Positions 50,086 through 58,818 of a DNA stretch of 64,000 nt are shown piece after piece (positions within the stretch are counted from its first letter, which is position 1; every line of letters begins with the position of its first letter). Origin of the DNA: DAISKN01 sp963716925 (GTDB taxonomy: Bacteria > Acidobacteriota > Vicinamibacteria > Marinacidobacterales > SMYC01); NCBI GenBank assembly GCA_963716925.1, contig CAVQUX010000010.1, forward strand, positions 248,001 to 312,000, read 5' to 3'. Made by a program: the position numbers and the translations under genes. The notes under the pieces are model-generated. The model did not search any database and was not told the origin of the DNA. It worked only from the letters and a program-made list of their open reading frames with translations.

Positions 50086-50936
50086 AAACCGCTTCCCGCC
50101 GTGGACTGTACCTCGAAGCTGAGCGTCGCCCAACGACTCTCCCAGGAGACCTCGGGGTCCCCCTCGATCCGGACCATGTGAATCGCCCGCACGTACCAGC
50201 GCCCCGGCGCCGTGACGGTTACGTCGGCAACTCCGCTCTCATCCGTGGAGCAGACGATCTCCCGGGCCGGACCCGACGCCCGGGAGCCGACGAGTCGGAC
50301 CCCGGACAGGGGTTCCCCTTCCAGCAGAACCCGAAGCTTCAGCGATCCTCCGGGGTGAACGCGGTTGGGGTGGCTCAGGGGCACGATCTCGAGCGTCTGT
50401 CCCACGGTCAGAGCCCAGTCGCCCTCGGTCGCCGGCTCGTCGCCCACATCGACGACCGCTTTCGCCCATTTGGTGTATCGCTCGACCGCGGGCGCTCCGG
50501 TCTGGCCGAGCTCCTTCCGGATGGCCGCGGCCTCCGAAAGGCCCTCTTCCGCGAGATAGTCCTCGAAATCCTCGCCGTTCATCCTCACCGTCCGGGGACG
50601 CGTGCCGAGAGCGATCACATGGGCGCCGGGGGACGCCGACCGGAAATCGAAGGTCAGAGATTTCCCGTCCACGCGGAAGTCGGTGATCGGAACCTTGTCC
50701 GAGGAGGTCACGGAGAGGACCTCGGTCAGACGGTGCTCTCCGAGGAGGGTCAGGCTCTCGGGAAAAACGTCGCCGTTGTTTACGAAGACCCGGGTGACCT
50801 CGTCGACGCCGAGGCGGTACTTCCCGGGAAGAATCCAGAGGTCATGGGCGAACCCGGGCGCGGAAACAAAGAGGAGAAGGAACAGGGCGCCCCGCACGGG
50901 CCGCACCAGCGAACCCGGTGCGGCGCGCCTCGTCAT
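50082..50936 (-). CDS. Periplasmic DUF4198 protein
   Basis: 284 residues. Signal peptide GALFLLLFVSAPGFAHDLWI, where the mature start HDLWILPGKYRL is the DUF4198 hallmark (N-terminal His as potential metal ligand after cleavage). Beta-rich domain with GDVFPESLTLLGEHRLTEVL and a C-terminal Ig-like domain (LEIVPLSHPNRVHPGGSLKL, GVADVTVTAPGRWYVRAIHM). Members are linked with nickel or cobalt uptake in some bacteria. Coupled to hom downstream and 12 nt from the DUF2911 gene upstream. Confidence 0.82.
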   Translation of the reverse strand: MTRRAAPGSLVRPVRGALFLLLFVSAPGFAHDLWILPGKYRLGVDEVTRVFVNNGDVFPESLTLLGEHRLTEVLSVTSSDKVPITDFRVDGKSLTFDFRSASPGAHVIALGTRPRTVRMNGEDFEDYLAEEGLSEAAAIRKELGQTGAPAVERYTKWAKAVVDVGDEPATEGDWALTVGQTLEIVPLSHPNRVHPGGSLKLRVLLEGEPLSGVRLVGSRASGPAREIVCSTDESGVADVTVTAPGRWYVRAIHMVRIEGDPEVSWESRWATLSFEVQSTAGSGF

Positions 50937-50948
50937 CTCGGAGAGGCT

Positions 50949-51461
50949 TCAGGCCGCCGTGAATTCCGCCGTCAGCCGGGCGTTGCCCCAATCGAGGATG
51001 AACTTCCCTTTGGAGCCCGCGGCTTCGAGCTTGATGGTCATGTTCTCGACGGGCGCTTCGGGAGTGCTGATCGTGCCTTCGGCCTGACCGATGACCTTGG
51101 TGGGCTTCGATCCGCTCCCCAGGTCCTCGGCCACCACCAGCGTCCATTTCTTGTCCTCCGACAGATGCGCCACGAGCTTGTAGGTTCCCTTCGGCACCAC
51201 GGAGCCGCCGAACTTGAGATCCACGTCAGTGGTGAGGGTGGTCGCCTTGTCGGCCCCCATACGCCAGTAGCTCCCGGGAGCCAGAAGGCTCTTGACGTCC
51301 CGCCCCATGGCGGCCGGCCCCACGTAGTCGACCTTGACCTGCCCTCCACCGATGGCCGCGGTCGCGGTCCCGGGCTTGTTCCCGTGGGCCATTACCAGCG
51401 GCATGGAGAGCGCGGCCGCGCCGGCCGCAACCCAGAGTGTCGAAAGTGCTCGTCTCTTCAT
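50949..51461 (-). CDS. Secreted DUF2911 protein
   Basis: 170 residues. Signal peptide STLWVAAGAAALSMPLVMAH, then a beta-sandwich with GRDVKSLLAPGSYWRMGADK, ATTLTTDVDLKFGGSVVPKG and TYKLVAHLSEDKKWTLVVAE, characteristic of DUF2911. AAGGAG on the minus strand 7-8 nt before the ATG supports the start. Function unknown; probably cotranscribed with DUF4198 and hom. Confidence 0.85.
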   Translation of the reverse strand: MKRRALSTLWVAAGAAALSMPLVMAHGNKPGTATAAIGGGQVKVDYVGPAAMGRDVKSLLAPGSYWRMGADKATTLTTDVDLKFGGSVVPKGTYKLVAHLSEDKKWTLVVAEDLGSGSKPTKVIGQAEGTISTPEAPVENMTIKLEAAGSKGKFILDWGNARLTAEFTAA

Positions 51462-51532
51462 TTATGTATGCTCCTTGGTTTGGCGAAACTCTTCTTCACG
51501 TTCTCCTCGATTCGGATGCGCGCTCGGCCGGC

Positions 51533-52471
51533 CTATCGAACCTGACTCGAGACCCTCGGCAACGCGGCCTCGACCGCGGGCGACAACGACTCTCGCGATT
51601 GGTAGTTCACGAAATGGTTCACGATGGTCCCCGTCGGGTCGACGAGAAAGAGCGTCGGGAAGATGTTCACGTTTCCGAGCGAGGCACGCACCTCGGGGGT
51701 CAGGTGCAGGTTCGGATAGTTGACGCCGACCTTAGCGGCGTATTCCGCCCGGTAGGCGTCGTCGTACTTGAGCTTCAACACCTTGTCGGCGTTGAGTCCG
51801 ACGACGGTGAACCCCTTTTCCGCGTACCGGCTCTGGAGCGCCACGAGCTCGGGGCCGATCTTCACGCACGGCGGGCAGTTGGTGAACCAGACGTAGACCA
51901 GCAGCGCCTTACCGTCGAAATCCGCGAGACTCGCCTCTTTCCCGTCGAACCCGATGCCGGCGACGCTCGGAAACGGCTTGCCTTCCCAGCCCGTCAGGGT
52001 CCTCGTGACCGCCTGGTTGAAGCGCTCGTCCGCTTTGACCTTCTCGACGTCAATTGCCGTGAGCTCCCGGGTCGACGGATCGCGGGTAATGAATTTCGGG
52101 ACGCGGGGATCCGACTCCATGATCGAGAGGACCACATCAGCCTGCTCGGGACCGTAGAAGTCGAACTGTCCTGAGATTTCTTCGAGCGTCGGAAGCCGAC
52201 CCTCCCGACTCTCGAACTCGATGATGAACAGTGGCACCCGGAAGAACGCGCCGTTGAGCTTGTCCAGGACCGCGCGCTCCTCGGGACCGGTGAAAACCTC
52301 GTTGTAGAGCTTGGAAACGATGAGAGGCTCGCCGGGCTTCAAGTTGTCCTTGATGTAGGCGATGATTCGGCGCTCCGGGTCTCCTGCGTCCCCGGCCGGC
52401 GCGTCCTGACCCGACGCGAGGCCCGCCCCCGGCGCGAGGGCCAGCGTCAAAGCGAAAACCGTTCGTCGCAT
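51533..52471 (-). CDS. Secreted TlpA/ResA-like thioredoxin-fold protein
   Basis: 312 residues. Signal peptide FALTLALAPGAGLASG; an N-terminal helical domain of about 150 residues (PERRIIAYIKDNLKPGEPLI, YNEVFTGPEERAVLDKLNGA) without a named family; then a TlpA-like thioredoxin domain with GWEGKPFPSVAGIGFDGKEA, YVWFTNCPPCVKIGPEL (CxxC redox pair) and NVNIFPTLFLVDPTGTI carrying the cis-proline. Likely periplasmic disulfide reductase. AAGGAG precedes the ATG. Confidence 0.85.
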   Translation of the reverse strand: MRRTVFALTLALAPGAGLASGQDAPAGDAGDPERRIIAYIKDNLKPGEPLIVSKLYNEVFTGPEERAVLDKLNGAFFRVPLFIIEFESREGRLPTLEEISGQFDFYGPEQADVVLSIMESDPRVPKFITRDPSTRELTAIDVEKVKADERFNQAVTRTLTGWEGKPFPSVAGIGFDGKEASLADFDGKALLVYVWFTNCPPCVKIGPELVALQSRYAEKGFTVVGLNADKVLKLKYDDAYRAEYAAKVGVNYPNLHLTPEVRASLGNVNIFPTLFLVDPTGTIVNHFVNYQSRESLSPAVEAALPRVSSQVR

Positions 52472-52509
52472 CTGGACTCCTTGTCGAGCCCCTTTCGAGG
52501 CTGTCCGGC

Positions 52510-52538
52510 ATCTTAACCACTCGCCCTTTCCGTCGCAA
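52510..52538 (-). promoter_or_regulatory. Promoter for the thioredoxin-like gene
   Basis: On the minus strand TTGCGA (52538-52533), 17-nt spacer and TAAGAT (52515-52510), about 40 nt upstream of the ATG at 52471. It could also drive the downstream DUF2911-DUF4198-hom genes. Confidence 0.55.
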
Positions 52539-52595
52539 GCCGTGACGCAACAACGCAGCGAGCGCCAAAGGTATGCAGATACTTTTCGAGGAGCC

Positions 52596-52604
52596 TGCTA
52601 GAAT
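52596..52604 (+). promoter_or_regulatory. Extended -10 of the beta-barrel gene
   Basis: TGCTAGAAT (52596-52604). Predicted start near 52611 leaves about 15 nt to the ATG at 52626, which has GGAGG 5 nt upstream; an ATG at 52614 would be nearly leaderless. Confidence 0.5.
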
Positions 52605-52625
52605 CCACCCGCAATGGAGGTGATG

Positions 52626-53258
52626 ATGTCGAAACGCTCAGCGGCGTCGCTCGCGGCGCTGCTTCTCCTCGGACCGGCTGTTACGGCCGTCGAAGCGCAG
52701 CAGAAGTACCGGATCGGGGGCGGAGCGGGATTCGCGGTCTTGTACAACCCGGACGTCGATCTCGGACGCACCGCGGTCGTCGGGGGCTGGTTGACGTTCC
52801 GATTCAGCGACAACTTCAGCATCGAAAGCGCCTTCAGCTCCGCATTTTCCGAGCGCCAGTTCAATGCGCTCAATGAGCCTATCGATCAGAACCAGGGCGG
52901 CATTCCCGCCTATCAATTCGAGGCGAACCGCTATCACCTCGACGGCTCTTTCCTGTTCCACTTCGGAAGGAGGCAGCCTTTCCACCCGTACGTAATCGCC
53001 GGCGGAGGGCTAGAGCGAAGCGACGAGAAGAGAACCAATCTCAATTTCACGGTGGACGAGAACAACGTCATCATTCCGGGACCCGTCGAGGTCGTTCTCG
53101 ACGCCACCGAATACGTGCCGACGGCTCATTTTGGAGGCGGATTCGATCTGTACTTTCTGTACAACGTTGCCGCCCGGGTGGAGTTCCGATGGTGGCTGCC
53201 GAAGGACCTGGACAGGACGACGCGGATGTTCTTCTTCGGAGCGAGCTACTACTTCTGA
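52626..53258 (+). CDS. Outer-membrane beta-barrel protein
   Basis: 210 residues from ATG 52626, chosen because GGAGG (52616-52620) is 5 nt upstream. Signal peptide ASLAALLLLGPAVTAVEAQQ. The mature protein alternates polar and hydrophobic residues in about eight strands (YRIGGGAGFAVLYNPDVDLG, VGGWLTFRFSDNFSIESAFS, YHLDGSFLFHFGRRQPFHPY) and ends with MFFFGASYYF, a C-terminal phenylalanine typical for BAM-inserted barrels. Similar to OmpW/OmpA-like small barrels. Its stop overlaps the convergent hydrolase by 10 nt. Confidence 0.8.
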   Translation: MSKRSAASLAALLLLGPAVTAVEAQQKYRIGGGAGFAVLYNPDVDLGRTAVVGGWLTFRFSDNFSIESAFSSAFSERQFNALNEPIDQNQGGIPAYQFEANRYHLDGSFLFHFGRRQPFHPYVIAGGGLERSDEKRTNLNFTVDENNVIIPGPVEVVLDATEYVPTAHFGGGFDLYFLYNVAARVEFRWWLPKDLDRTTRMFFFGASYYF

Positions 53259-54313
53259 CGAAGGTGCTTTCCCAGGAACCGGGCGATACGCAGGCCGTCC
53301 ATCCAATTGAACGGAAACTTGGCGGTGGTGTAGTGCCCGCAGGGAAGCTCGAAGCTCTCGTGCTCGATCGAAAGCCGCCGGAAATCCGCCAGGAGCTCGC
53401 GCGAGAGATCGGGTGGAAACGAAAGGTCGAAACGGCCGTAGATCAGAAGGGACGGCCGAGACCTCCGTTTCACGTGCTGGTAGTAGCTGAACGGGCTCAG
53501 CGGCAGCCACAGCTTTCGCAGCTCCTCCAGGTCCACTTCTCCCTCGAGCCCCTCGCGAACGTGGCGGGTGGAGATGCCCCGCCAGACCACGTCGGCGAAG
53601 AAGGGCGAGATATGGTTGAAGACGCCCGCGGCGAGGCGGTCGTCGTGAGCGAATGCGATGAAGGCGATGGCCGAGCCGAGGCTCGTCCCCACGATCCCGA
53701 GAGGAGCGTGACCCGCTTTCTCGAGCCAGGAGAGCGCGGCCCGCGCGTCGATGACCGCTTGACGACAGGACTGTAGAGTCCTCCCGACGTTCGGGCTCAA
53801 AGCGAGGTCCGCGCGCAACATCTCCTTCGGGCGCCGCTCCTCGTGGTACGGCAGGGCGAGCTTCAGCGCGCCTACGCCGAAACGGTTGATGAGCCGGCAA
53901 AGCCCGTCCTGCGCGCCCTCTTTGGCATTCCACTGCGGCAGAACCACCACCGCCGGCCCGCGGCTCCTTGCGCCGTTCGAAGACAGGGGGAAGTACTCGG
54001 CGAACGCCGAATCGTTCTCGGGAACTCCGGTCGCCGCGGGTGAAGAGAAGGAGAGACGGCTTCCGAGGAGAGTGAAGTCGTCCACGGCGGGAGCCTCGAA
54101 GTAGTCGTGGCTGAGCTCCAGAGCGCGCTTCGCGTGGTCGTGAAGAGCCGACCGCGCTCGAAGGCCGTGGTCGGCTGCCGCGGGCCGGTTCCAGCCCCGG
54201 AACTCGGGAAGGTGCTCCAGGCCCCAGCCGAAGGAGAGTACCCGCCTCTCGGGATCGTCGCGGAAAGCGAGGCGCCTTTCCCAGGCATGGAACAGCTCTC
54301 GAACGGGATTCAT
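53249..54313 (-). CDS. Alpha/beta hydrolase
   Basis: 354 residues from ATG 54313; the frame extends to a TTG at 54364 without support. Features: VVVLPQWNAKEGAQDGLCRL, nucleophile elbow GIVGTSLGSAIAF (GTSLG), acid-type Asp in YGRFDLSFPPDLSRELL and histidine in LPCGHYTTAKFPF. This resembles the abhydrolase_18-type (DUF2048/ABHD18-like) proteins. Cytosolic, no signal peptide. Substrate unknown. Upstream lies the Crp-type regulator on the same strand. Confidence 0.78.
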   Translation of the reverse strand: MNPVRELFHAWERRLAFRDDPERRVLSFGWGLEHLPEFRGWNRPAAADHGLRARSALHDHAKRALELSHDYFEAPAVDDFTLLGSRLSFSSPAATGVPENDSAFAEYFPLSSNGARSRGPAVVVLPQWNAKEGAQDGLCRLINRFGVGALKLALPYHEERRPKEMLRADLALSPNVGRTLQSCRQAVIDARAALSWLEKAGHAPLGIVGTSLGSAIAFIAFAHDDRLAAGVFNHISPFFADVVWRGISTRHVREGLEGEVDLEELRKLWLPLSPFSYYQHVKRRSRPSLLIYGRFDLSFPPDLSRELLADFRRLSIEHESFELPCGHYTTAKFPFNWMDGLRIARFLGKHLRQK

Positions 54314-54360
54314 GGGAGCGGTGGGACCGGACCGACTCCAGTCGGATTCTGGCGTGACAA

Positions 54361-55044
54361 TCAAGAATGCGCGAACTCGCGGGTCAGCGCGTCGTGGATG
54401 ATGACGTTCTTCCCGGAGATCTCGATATAGCCCTGGCGGTGAAGGTCGCTGATCATCCTCGAGACCGTCTCCCGGGTAGCGCCGATCATGTTGGCGATCT
54501 CCTGATGCGTCGGACGCCGGAAGGCCACCCGCCCGTCCTCGCCCCGGCTTCCGCTCTCGCTGGCCATTTCGAGGAGCACCCGAGCCACCCGGCCGTAGAC
54601 GTCGTGGAGGGCCAGGTTTCCGATCTGCTGGTTCGCTTTCCGAAGTCTGGCGGAGAGAACCGCGAGAAGGTTCAAGAGCACCCGGGGGCGCTTCTCCACG
54701 ATGGACAGGAAGTCCTTCTGGTGGAGGACGACCATCTCCGTCTCCTGCATGGCGATGGCCGTTGCGGACCGCGGCTCGTTGTCGAGGAGGCTCATCTCTC
54801 CGAAGAAATCCCGGTCCGAGAGCATGGCGAGAATGATCTCGCGACCGTCGTCGGAAAGGATCGTCACCTTCACCCGACCCGACAGGATCATGAACAGGGC
54901 GTCCCCGAGGTCGTGCTCGAAGAAGATGACCGCGTCCTTCGGGAACTTCCGGCGCGCGGCGATGCTGATGAGGCTTTCGAGGTCCTCGTCGGCGAGGCCT
55001 GAGAAGAGCGGCACCTGGCGGAAGAGCTCCGCAGTCACCTGCAT
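54361..55044 (-). CDS. Crp/Fnr-family transcription regulator
   Basis: 227 residues from ATG 55044, preceded by AAGGGG; an ATG at 55077 lacks a ribosome site. Cyclic-nucleotide-binding domain: LADEDLESLISIAARRKFPK, ILSGRVKVTILSDDGREIIL, FFGEMSLLDNEPRSATAIAM, where GE and RSAT match the cNMP phosphate-binding cassette. A long dimer helix follows, then a winged helix PTHQEIANMIGATRETVSRM. Cysteines for an Fe-S cluster are absent, so it is Crp-like rather than Fnr-like. Confidence 0.9.
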   Translation of the reverse strand: MQVTAELFRQVPLFSGLADEDLESLISIAARRKFPKDAVIFFEHDLGDALFMILSGRVKVTILSDDGREIILAMLSDRDFFGEMSLLDNEPRSATAIAMQETEMVVLHQKDFLSIVEKRPRVLLNLLAVLSARLRKANQQIGNLALHDVYGRVARVLLEMASESGSRGEDGRVAFRRPTHQEIANMIGATRETVSRMISDLHRQGYIEISGKNVIIHDALTREFAHS

Positions 55045-55145
55045 CGCCTCATCCCCTTTGTCTCGGGATCCAGACATCAATAGCTTACTCCCCCGGCGCC
55101 AAAGCTCCAATCTGTCGAGTGCCCCGCTATTGTACTCGGAACCGT

Positions 55146-56498
55146 CTATGGAGTCATGTGCGTCCGGAGGGCCGCCACCGCGGAGGCGGCCTCGAGCCCG
55201 GTGACGATGCGGCGGGGCTCGAAACCTCCGCCATCGAGCGGTGCGAGGAGCCCGAGCGAGACCGAGATTGCGGCTGCGTCGTAGCCCGGATTCTGCCGCG
55301 CGAGGTCCGCGAACTCCTGCCCTCCCGAAGAGCCGCGGGCGGCGTCGTAGGCGTCGGGAGCCAGGTTCTCGAGAGCGCGAGTAAGCGCCGTCGCCAGGTC
55401 CAGACGGTTGACGAACGCCGTCGGTTGGAAAGTGTGATTCGGGAACACCTCGAGAACTCCGGCGCTGACGGTCTGCAGGATGTACTCCGAAGCCCACCGT
55501 TCCGCCACGTCCGTCGCGATCACCGGGCTGCGCGTCGTGGCCGCATCGAACGCGTCCCGCAGATCGACGTAGAGAAGCGCCGCGAGCTGCTCGCGCGTCA
55601 GTCGGTCGGCCTCCCGGATCGCCTCGTACTCGGCGGGAAGAGTCGTTTCCCGGAGTGAGCGCTCGACGGCTTCCAGCCGCGCCCGGAGCTCGACGTCCTC
55701 CGGGCGGAGAGCCCATGCGCTCCCGAGCGCCCGGGCGGCGCCCGCGAGATCCTCGTTGCGATAGCAGGCTTCGCCGAGCACTCGATGGGCGTCGGCGTTG
55801 GTCGGTTCGAGCTCCGTCGCCCGCAGCGCGTGGACCACGGCGCGGTCGGGATAGCCGGCCTCGAGCTCCGCCTCGGCCGCCTCCAGGTAGAGCGAGCCCG
55901 CCTGCGGCGCCACTTCGAGCGCCTTCAGGTACTCTCCCGCCGCTTCGTCATACTTCCGCTCCCGCATCTTATCGCGCGCCGAAGCGAGGCGAGACTCCGC
56001 CACGTTCACGCGAAGCGTCGCCCCGTAGCGATCCACGAGATCGTGCTGGGGGAAGCTCTCCTCGAGGCGAAGGAGCCTCTCGAAAGCTCGCTCCTCGTTC
56101 CCGGACTGGAGCGCCACCAGGAAGTAGCCGCTCTGGGCCGCGCCGAGATCGGGCTCCACCCGCAGCGCTGCTTGAAACTTGCGCTCCGCGTCCGACGGCT
56201 TTCCCAGCCGCAAATCCAGGAACGCGGCCGCGGTGGCCACTTCCGCGCTCTTCTCGTACCGGCGCGCCAGCGCCTCGATGTCGGACACCGCGGCATCGAG
56301 GCGGCCGGCCTGAAGCGATCGCCAGCCGCGGTCGAACGTCGTTCGCTCGGACGCAGAAAGGTCCGCGGGTGCCGGAAGTCCCATGCGCTCCACCACGTCC
56401 CAGTCGGGCACGGGATAAGGAGCGTAAGAGCGCTTGGGAGCGCAGTGGAGCGTGCCGAGAGCGACACTCAGGAGGAGGACGAGGATCTTCCGTTCCAT
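55146..56498 (-). CDS. TPR lipoprotein with C-terminal SLH-like domain
   Basis: 450 residues from ATG 56498 (the longer frame upstream to 57695 is antisense-like and rejected). Signal sequence ending at Cys19 (LSVALGTLHC). TPR repeats: FDRGWRSLQAGRLDAAVSDI, AAFLDLRLGKPSDAERKFQA, KYDEAAGEYLKALEVAPQAG and ADAHRVLGEACYRNEDLAGA. The C-terminal 150 residues resemble S-layer-homology repeats (LTREQLAALLYVDLRDAFDA, PNHTFQPTAFVNRLDLATAL). Probably anchored in the outer membrane facing the periplasm and binding a cell-wall polymer; the role is inference. Confidence 0.78.
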   Translation of the reverse strand: MERKILVLLLSVALGTLHCAPKRSYAPYPVPDWDVVERMGLPAPADLSASERTTFDRGWRSLQAGRLDAAVSDIEALARRYEKSAEVATAAAFLDLRLGKPSDAERKFQAALRVEPDLGAAQSGYFLVALQSGNEERAFERLLRLEESFPQHDLVDRYGATLRVNVAESRLASARDKMRERKYDEAAGEYLKALEVAPQAGSLYLEAAEAELEAGYPDRAVVHALRATELEPTNADAHRVLGEACYRNEDLAGAARALGSAWALRPEDVELRARLEAVERSLRETTLPAEYEAIREADRLTREQLAALLYVDLRDAFDAATTRSPVIATDVAERWASEYILQTVSAGVLEVFPNHTFQPTAFVNRLDLATALTRALENLAPDAYDAARGSSGGQEFADLARQNPGYDAAAISVSLGLLAPLDGGGFEPRRIVTGLEAASAVAALRTHMTP

Positions 56499-56548
56499 CG
56501 GCGTAAAGCACCTCGAAGCGAATTGGCCCGAGCTCCCGCGAAATTTCC

Positions 56549-56576
56549 ATTCTAATTTGCGCCGCGTCCAAGTCAA
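56549..56576 (-). promoter_or_regulatory. Promoter of the TPR/SLH gene
   Basis: On the minus strand TTGACT (56576-56571), 16-nt spacer and TAGAAT (56554-56549). The -35 overlaps the last codon of the upstream tsaC gene. Leader of about 45 nt contains GAGGTG ahead of the ATG at 56498. Confidence 0.6.
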
Positions 56577-57214
56577 GGCGGCGGGAGCCCGCTCACGACC
56601 CTCTCGACGTCCGCGAAGGAAATTCTCCCCTCCCGGACGAGCCGCGCCGGTGCTTCTCGGACGTCGACGATGGTCGAGGGAAGACCTCCAGGACAGGGGC
56701 CCCCGTCGAGGACGAGGTCGAGCCCCGGGCCCAGCTCGGAAAGCACCTCGCCGGCGGTGGTCGCCGGTGGCGAGCCGGAGCGGTTGGCGCTGGTCGCAGT
56801 TATCGGCGCCCCGAGCCGCGCCGCGAGGTCGCGCGGGAGCCGAAGACCACTCGCCCGAACGGCGAGGCCGCCGTCGGGAGAGGACGTCGCCAGGCCGGGC
56901 TTGGCTTCGATCAGCAGAGTGAGCGGGCCCGGCCAGAACGTTCGCGCCAGCAGGAAGACGGAGCTGCCGAGATTCCGCCCCACCTCCTCGAGCTGGGGGA
57001 CGCCGGAGACGATGCAGGGAAGGGCCTTTCCCGCCGGTCGCCCTTTCAATTCGAAGAGCCGATCGCATGCGGCACGGTTTCGGGCATCGACGCCCAGGCC
57101 GTAGAACGTTTCCGTCGGGTAGGCCACGATACCGCCCCCCCGAAGTACGCGCACCGCATCTTCCACCGCCCGAGCATCGGGCTCGCGCGGATCGACGTCG
57201 AGCGTCCTCGCCAC
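56573..57214 (-). CDS. tsaC: L-threonylcarbamoyladenylate synthase TsaC/Sua5
   Basis: 213 residues, GTG start with GGGAGG about 10 nt upstream. YrdC domain: VRVLRGGGIVAYPTETFYGL, FELKGRPAGKALPCIVSGVP (KGR motif), LLARTFWPGPLTLLIEA, GLAVRASGLRLPRDLAARLG and APITATSANRSGSPPATTAG. It makes threonylcarbamoyl-AMP for the universal t6A37 tRNA modification. The short YrdC-only form, without a Sua5 domain. Confidence 0.93.
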   Translation of the reverse strand: MARTLDVDPREPDARAVEDAVRVLRGGGIVAYPTETFYGLGVDARNRAACDRLFELKGRPAGKALPCIVSGVPQLEEVGRNLGSSVFLLARTFWPGPLTLLIEAKPGLATSSPDGGLAVRASGLRLPRDLAARLGAPITATSANRSGSPPATTAGEVLSELGPGLDLVLDGGPCPGGLPSTIVDVREAPARLVREGRISFADVERVVSGLPPP

Positions 57215-57238
57215 GGGCGACCGACCTCCCGAACGCCA

Positions 57239-57247
57239 TGCTATACT
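57239..57247 (+). promoter_or_regulatory. Extended -10 of the transglutaminase gene
   Basis: TGCTATACT, an extended -10 with near-consensus hexamer, 31 nt before the ATG at 57279. Predicted leader about 25 nt, without a clear Shine-Dalgarno. Lies in the 64-bp divergent gap from tsaC. Confidence 0.55.
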
Positions 57248-57278
57248 GACTCCGGTTCCAACAGTCCACTTCTTCTCG

Positions 57279-58766
57279 ATGAAGATCCGCCCAGGGCGAT
57301 TTCTGTCCGTACTCGTCGTTCTCTCCTGGCTGATCCTGCTCGGAGCGCACGCCTTCAGGACTTACTCCCTCGCCGATGCCACGCCTCTCGCGGATCTGGC
57401 GCCGGATCCGGATCGGGATGCCGAGCTCACCCAGCGAGGGGTGTTCTATCGCGGGGCCCGCATCGGCTACATCCGGGAGCGATTCACGCCCCTCTCGAGC
57501 GGATTTCGCGCGGAGCAGAGGGGCGAGCTCACGCTGAACCTCCTGGGGCGGGAGCGCCGCGTCCGGATGGAAGGCTCGGCTGAGAGCGGGCCAAAAGGTG
57601 AGCTTCGCGGCTTCACCTTCCGACTCTCCACCTCCTCGCGCCGCTCCCCCTTCGAGACGACCGTAGTCGGAAACGTGCAGGGCGACGAGCTCCATCTCAA
57701 GATCCAGTCGGGAAGCTCACCCGAAAGGCTCGAGCGCAGAATCATCGTCGAGCCCATCGTTCTCCCGCTGAACCTCTACTACACCCTGGCCGCGCGCGGG
57801 CTCAAGGCCGGCGACACGTATCGGCTGCGGTTGTTCGACCCCATGACCGTTTCCGAGGGGGAGGCGACGATCGTGGTTCGCGAACCGGAGATCGTCCGCT
57901 GGGGAGGAAGGGAGGAGGAGGCCTATCGCCTCCAGACGACGTTCGCCGGACTCAGAACCACCGCCTGGGTGAACGAGCGGGGCGAGGTGCTCCAGGAAGA
58001 AACCCCTCTCGGCTGGACCCTCGTGAAGGAAGCTCCGGGCAGCAGCCTCCACGCGAGGGGCGGCCCCGCTTCTCCCGACATCCTGGCGATGTCCGCGGTG
58101 CCGGCGCTCGGGTTCGCGGGGGACGGGTCGAGTCTCGAGAGCGCGACCCTCGAGCTCTCGCTCTTTCCCGATACGTTCGACGCGATCGACGGCGGCCGCC
58201 AGAAAGTCGACGGCACGCGGGTCACGATCACCCGGGAATCGCTCCCGTACCCGGGTACGGAGACGCTCTCGGACGAAGATCGGGCCCGCTCGCTCGCCTC
58301 CGACTCCTTCATCCAGGCCAGCGACCCCAGGATCCGCGATCAGGCATCCCGAATCGCCCAGGGCGACACCGACGCGGAGAAGGCCGAAGCCATCCACCGA
58401 TGGGTGTTCGAGAACCTCACCAAGTCCCCGACTCTTTCCCTTCCAAGCGCGACCGAGATCCTGGAACAGCGGGTGGGCGACTGCAACGAGCACGCGGTGC
58501 TGTTCACCGCCCTCGCGCGGGCCGCAGGAATTCCGACCCGGATCGCGACCGGTCTCACCTACGCGTCGGGACAATTCTTCTACCACGCCTGGCCCGAGGT
58601 CTTCGTCGGTCGCTGGCTCGCGGTGGATCCGACGCTCGGCCAATTCCCCGCGGATCCGCTCCATTTGCGGCTCCTGGTGGGAGGCATCGAGAGCCAGTAC
58701 GAGGTGCTGACTCTCCTCGGACGCGGCGCGACGATCGAAGTAGTCGATAAGCGCGATGCCGAATAG
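57279..58766 (+). CDS. Membrane-anchored transglutaminase-like protein
   Basis: 495 residues. N-terminal hydrophobic segment (FLSVLVVLSWLILLGAHAFR) acts as anchor or signal. A beta-rich region of about 290 residues (GVFYRGARIGYIRERFTPLS, LRTTAWVNERGEVLQEETPL) precedes the transglutaminase-core domain with catalytic Cys in QRVGDCNEHAVLFTALARAA, His in FFYHAWPEVFVGR and Asp in WLAVDPTLGQF. In bacteria such proteins may act as peptidases or cross-linkers in the periplasm. It precedes an ABC transporter pair on the same strand. Confidence 0.85.
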   Translation: MKIRPGRFLSVLVVLSWLILLGAHAFRTYSLADATPLADLAPDPDRDAELTQRGVFYRGARIGYIRERFTPLSSGFRAEQRGELTLNLLGRERRVRMEGSAESGPKGELRGFTFRLSTSSRRSPFETTVVGNVQGDELHLKIQSGSSPERLERRIIVEPIVLPLNLYYTLAARGLKAGDTYRLRLFDPMTVSEGEATIVVREPEIVRWGGREEEAYRLQTTFAGLRTTAWVNERGEVLQEETPLGWTLVKEAPGSSLHARGGPASPDILAMSAVPALGFAGDGSSLESATLELSLFPDTFDAIDGGRQKVDGTRVTITRESLPYPGTETLSDEDRARSLASDSFIQASDPRIRDQASRIAQGDTDAEKAEAIHRWVFENLTKSPTLSLPSATEILEQRVGDCNEHAVLFTALARAAGIPTRIATGLTYASGQFFYHAWPEVFVGRWLAVDPTLGQFPADPLHLRLLVGGIESQYEVLTLLGRGATIEVVDKRDAE

Positions 58767-58781
58767 GAGCCGACATCCACA

Positions 58782-58818
58782 GCGCGAGCGGAGCGAGGCG
58801 AACATCAAATAATGCTCC
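58782..58818. repeat. Dispersed intergenic element, copy C (degenerate)
   Basis: GCGCGAGCGGAGCGAG (58782-58797) is identical to copy A, followed 13 nt later by AATGCTCC, which includes the ATG of the ABC ATPase gene. The middle block GCCAA...GGG of copies A and B is missing. Confidence 0.55.

Noticed and set aside
56499..57695. Long upstream extension of the TPR/SLH lipoprotein frame
   Set aside because: It overlaps tsaC and the divergent transglutaminase gene; the lipoprotein signal and ribosome site fit ATG 56498.
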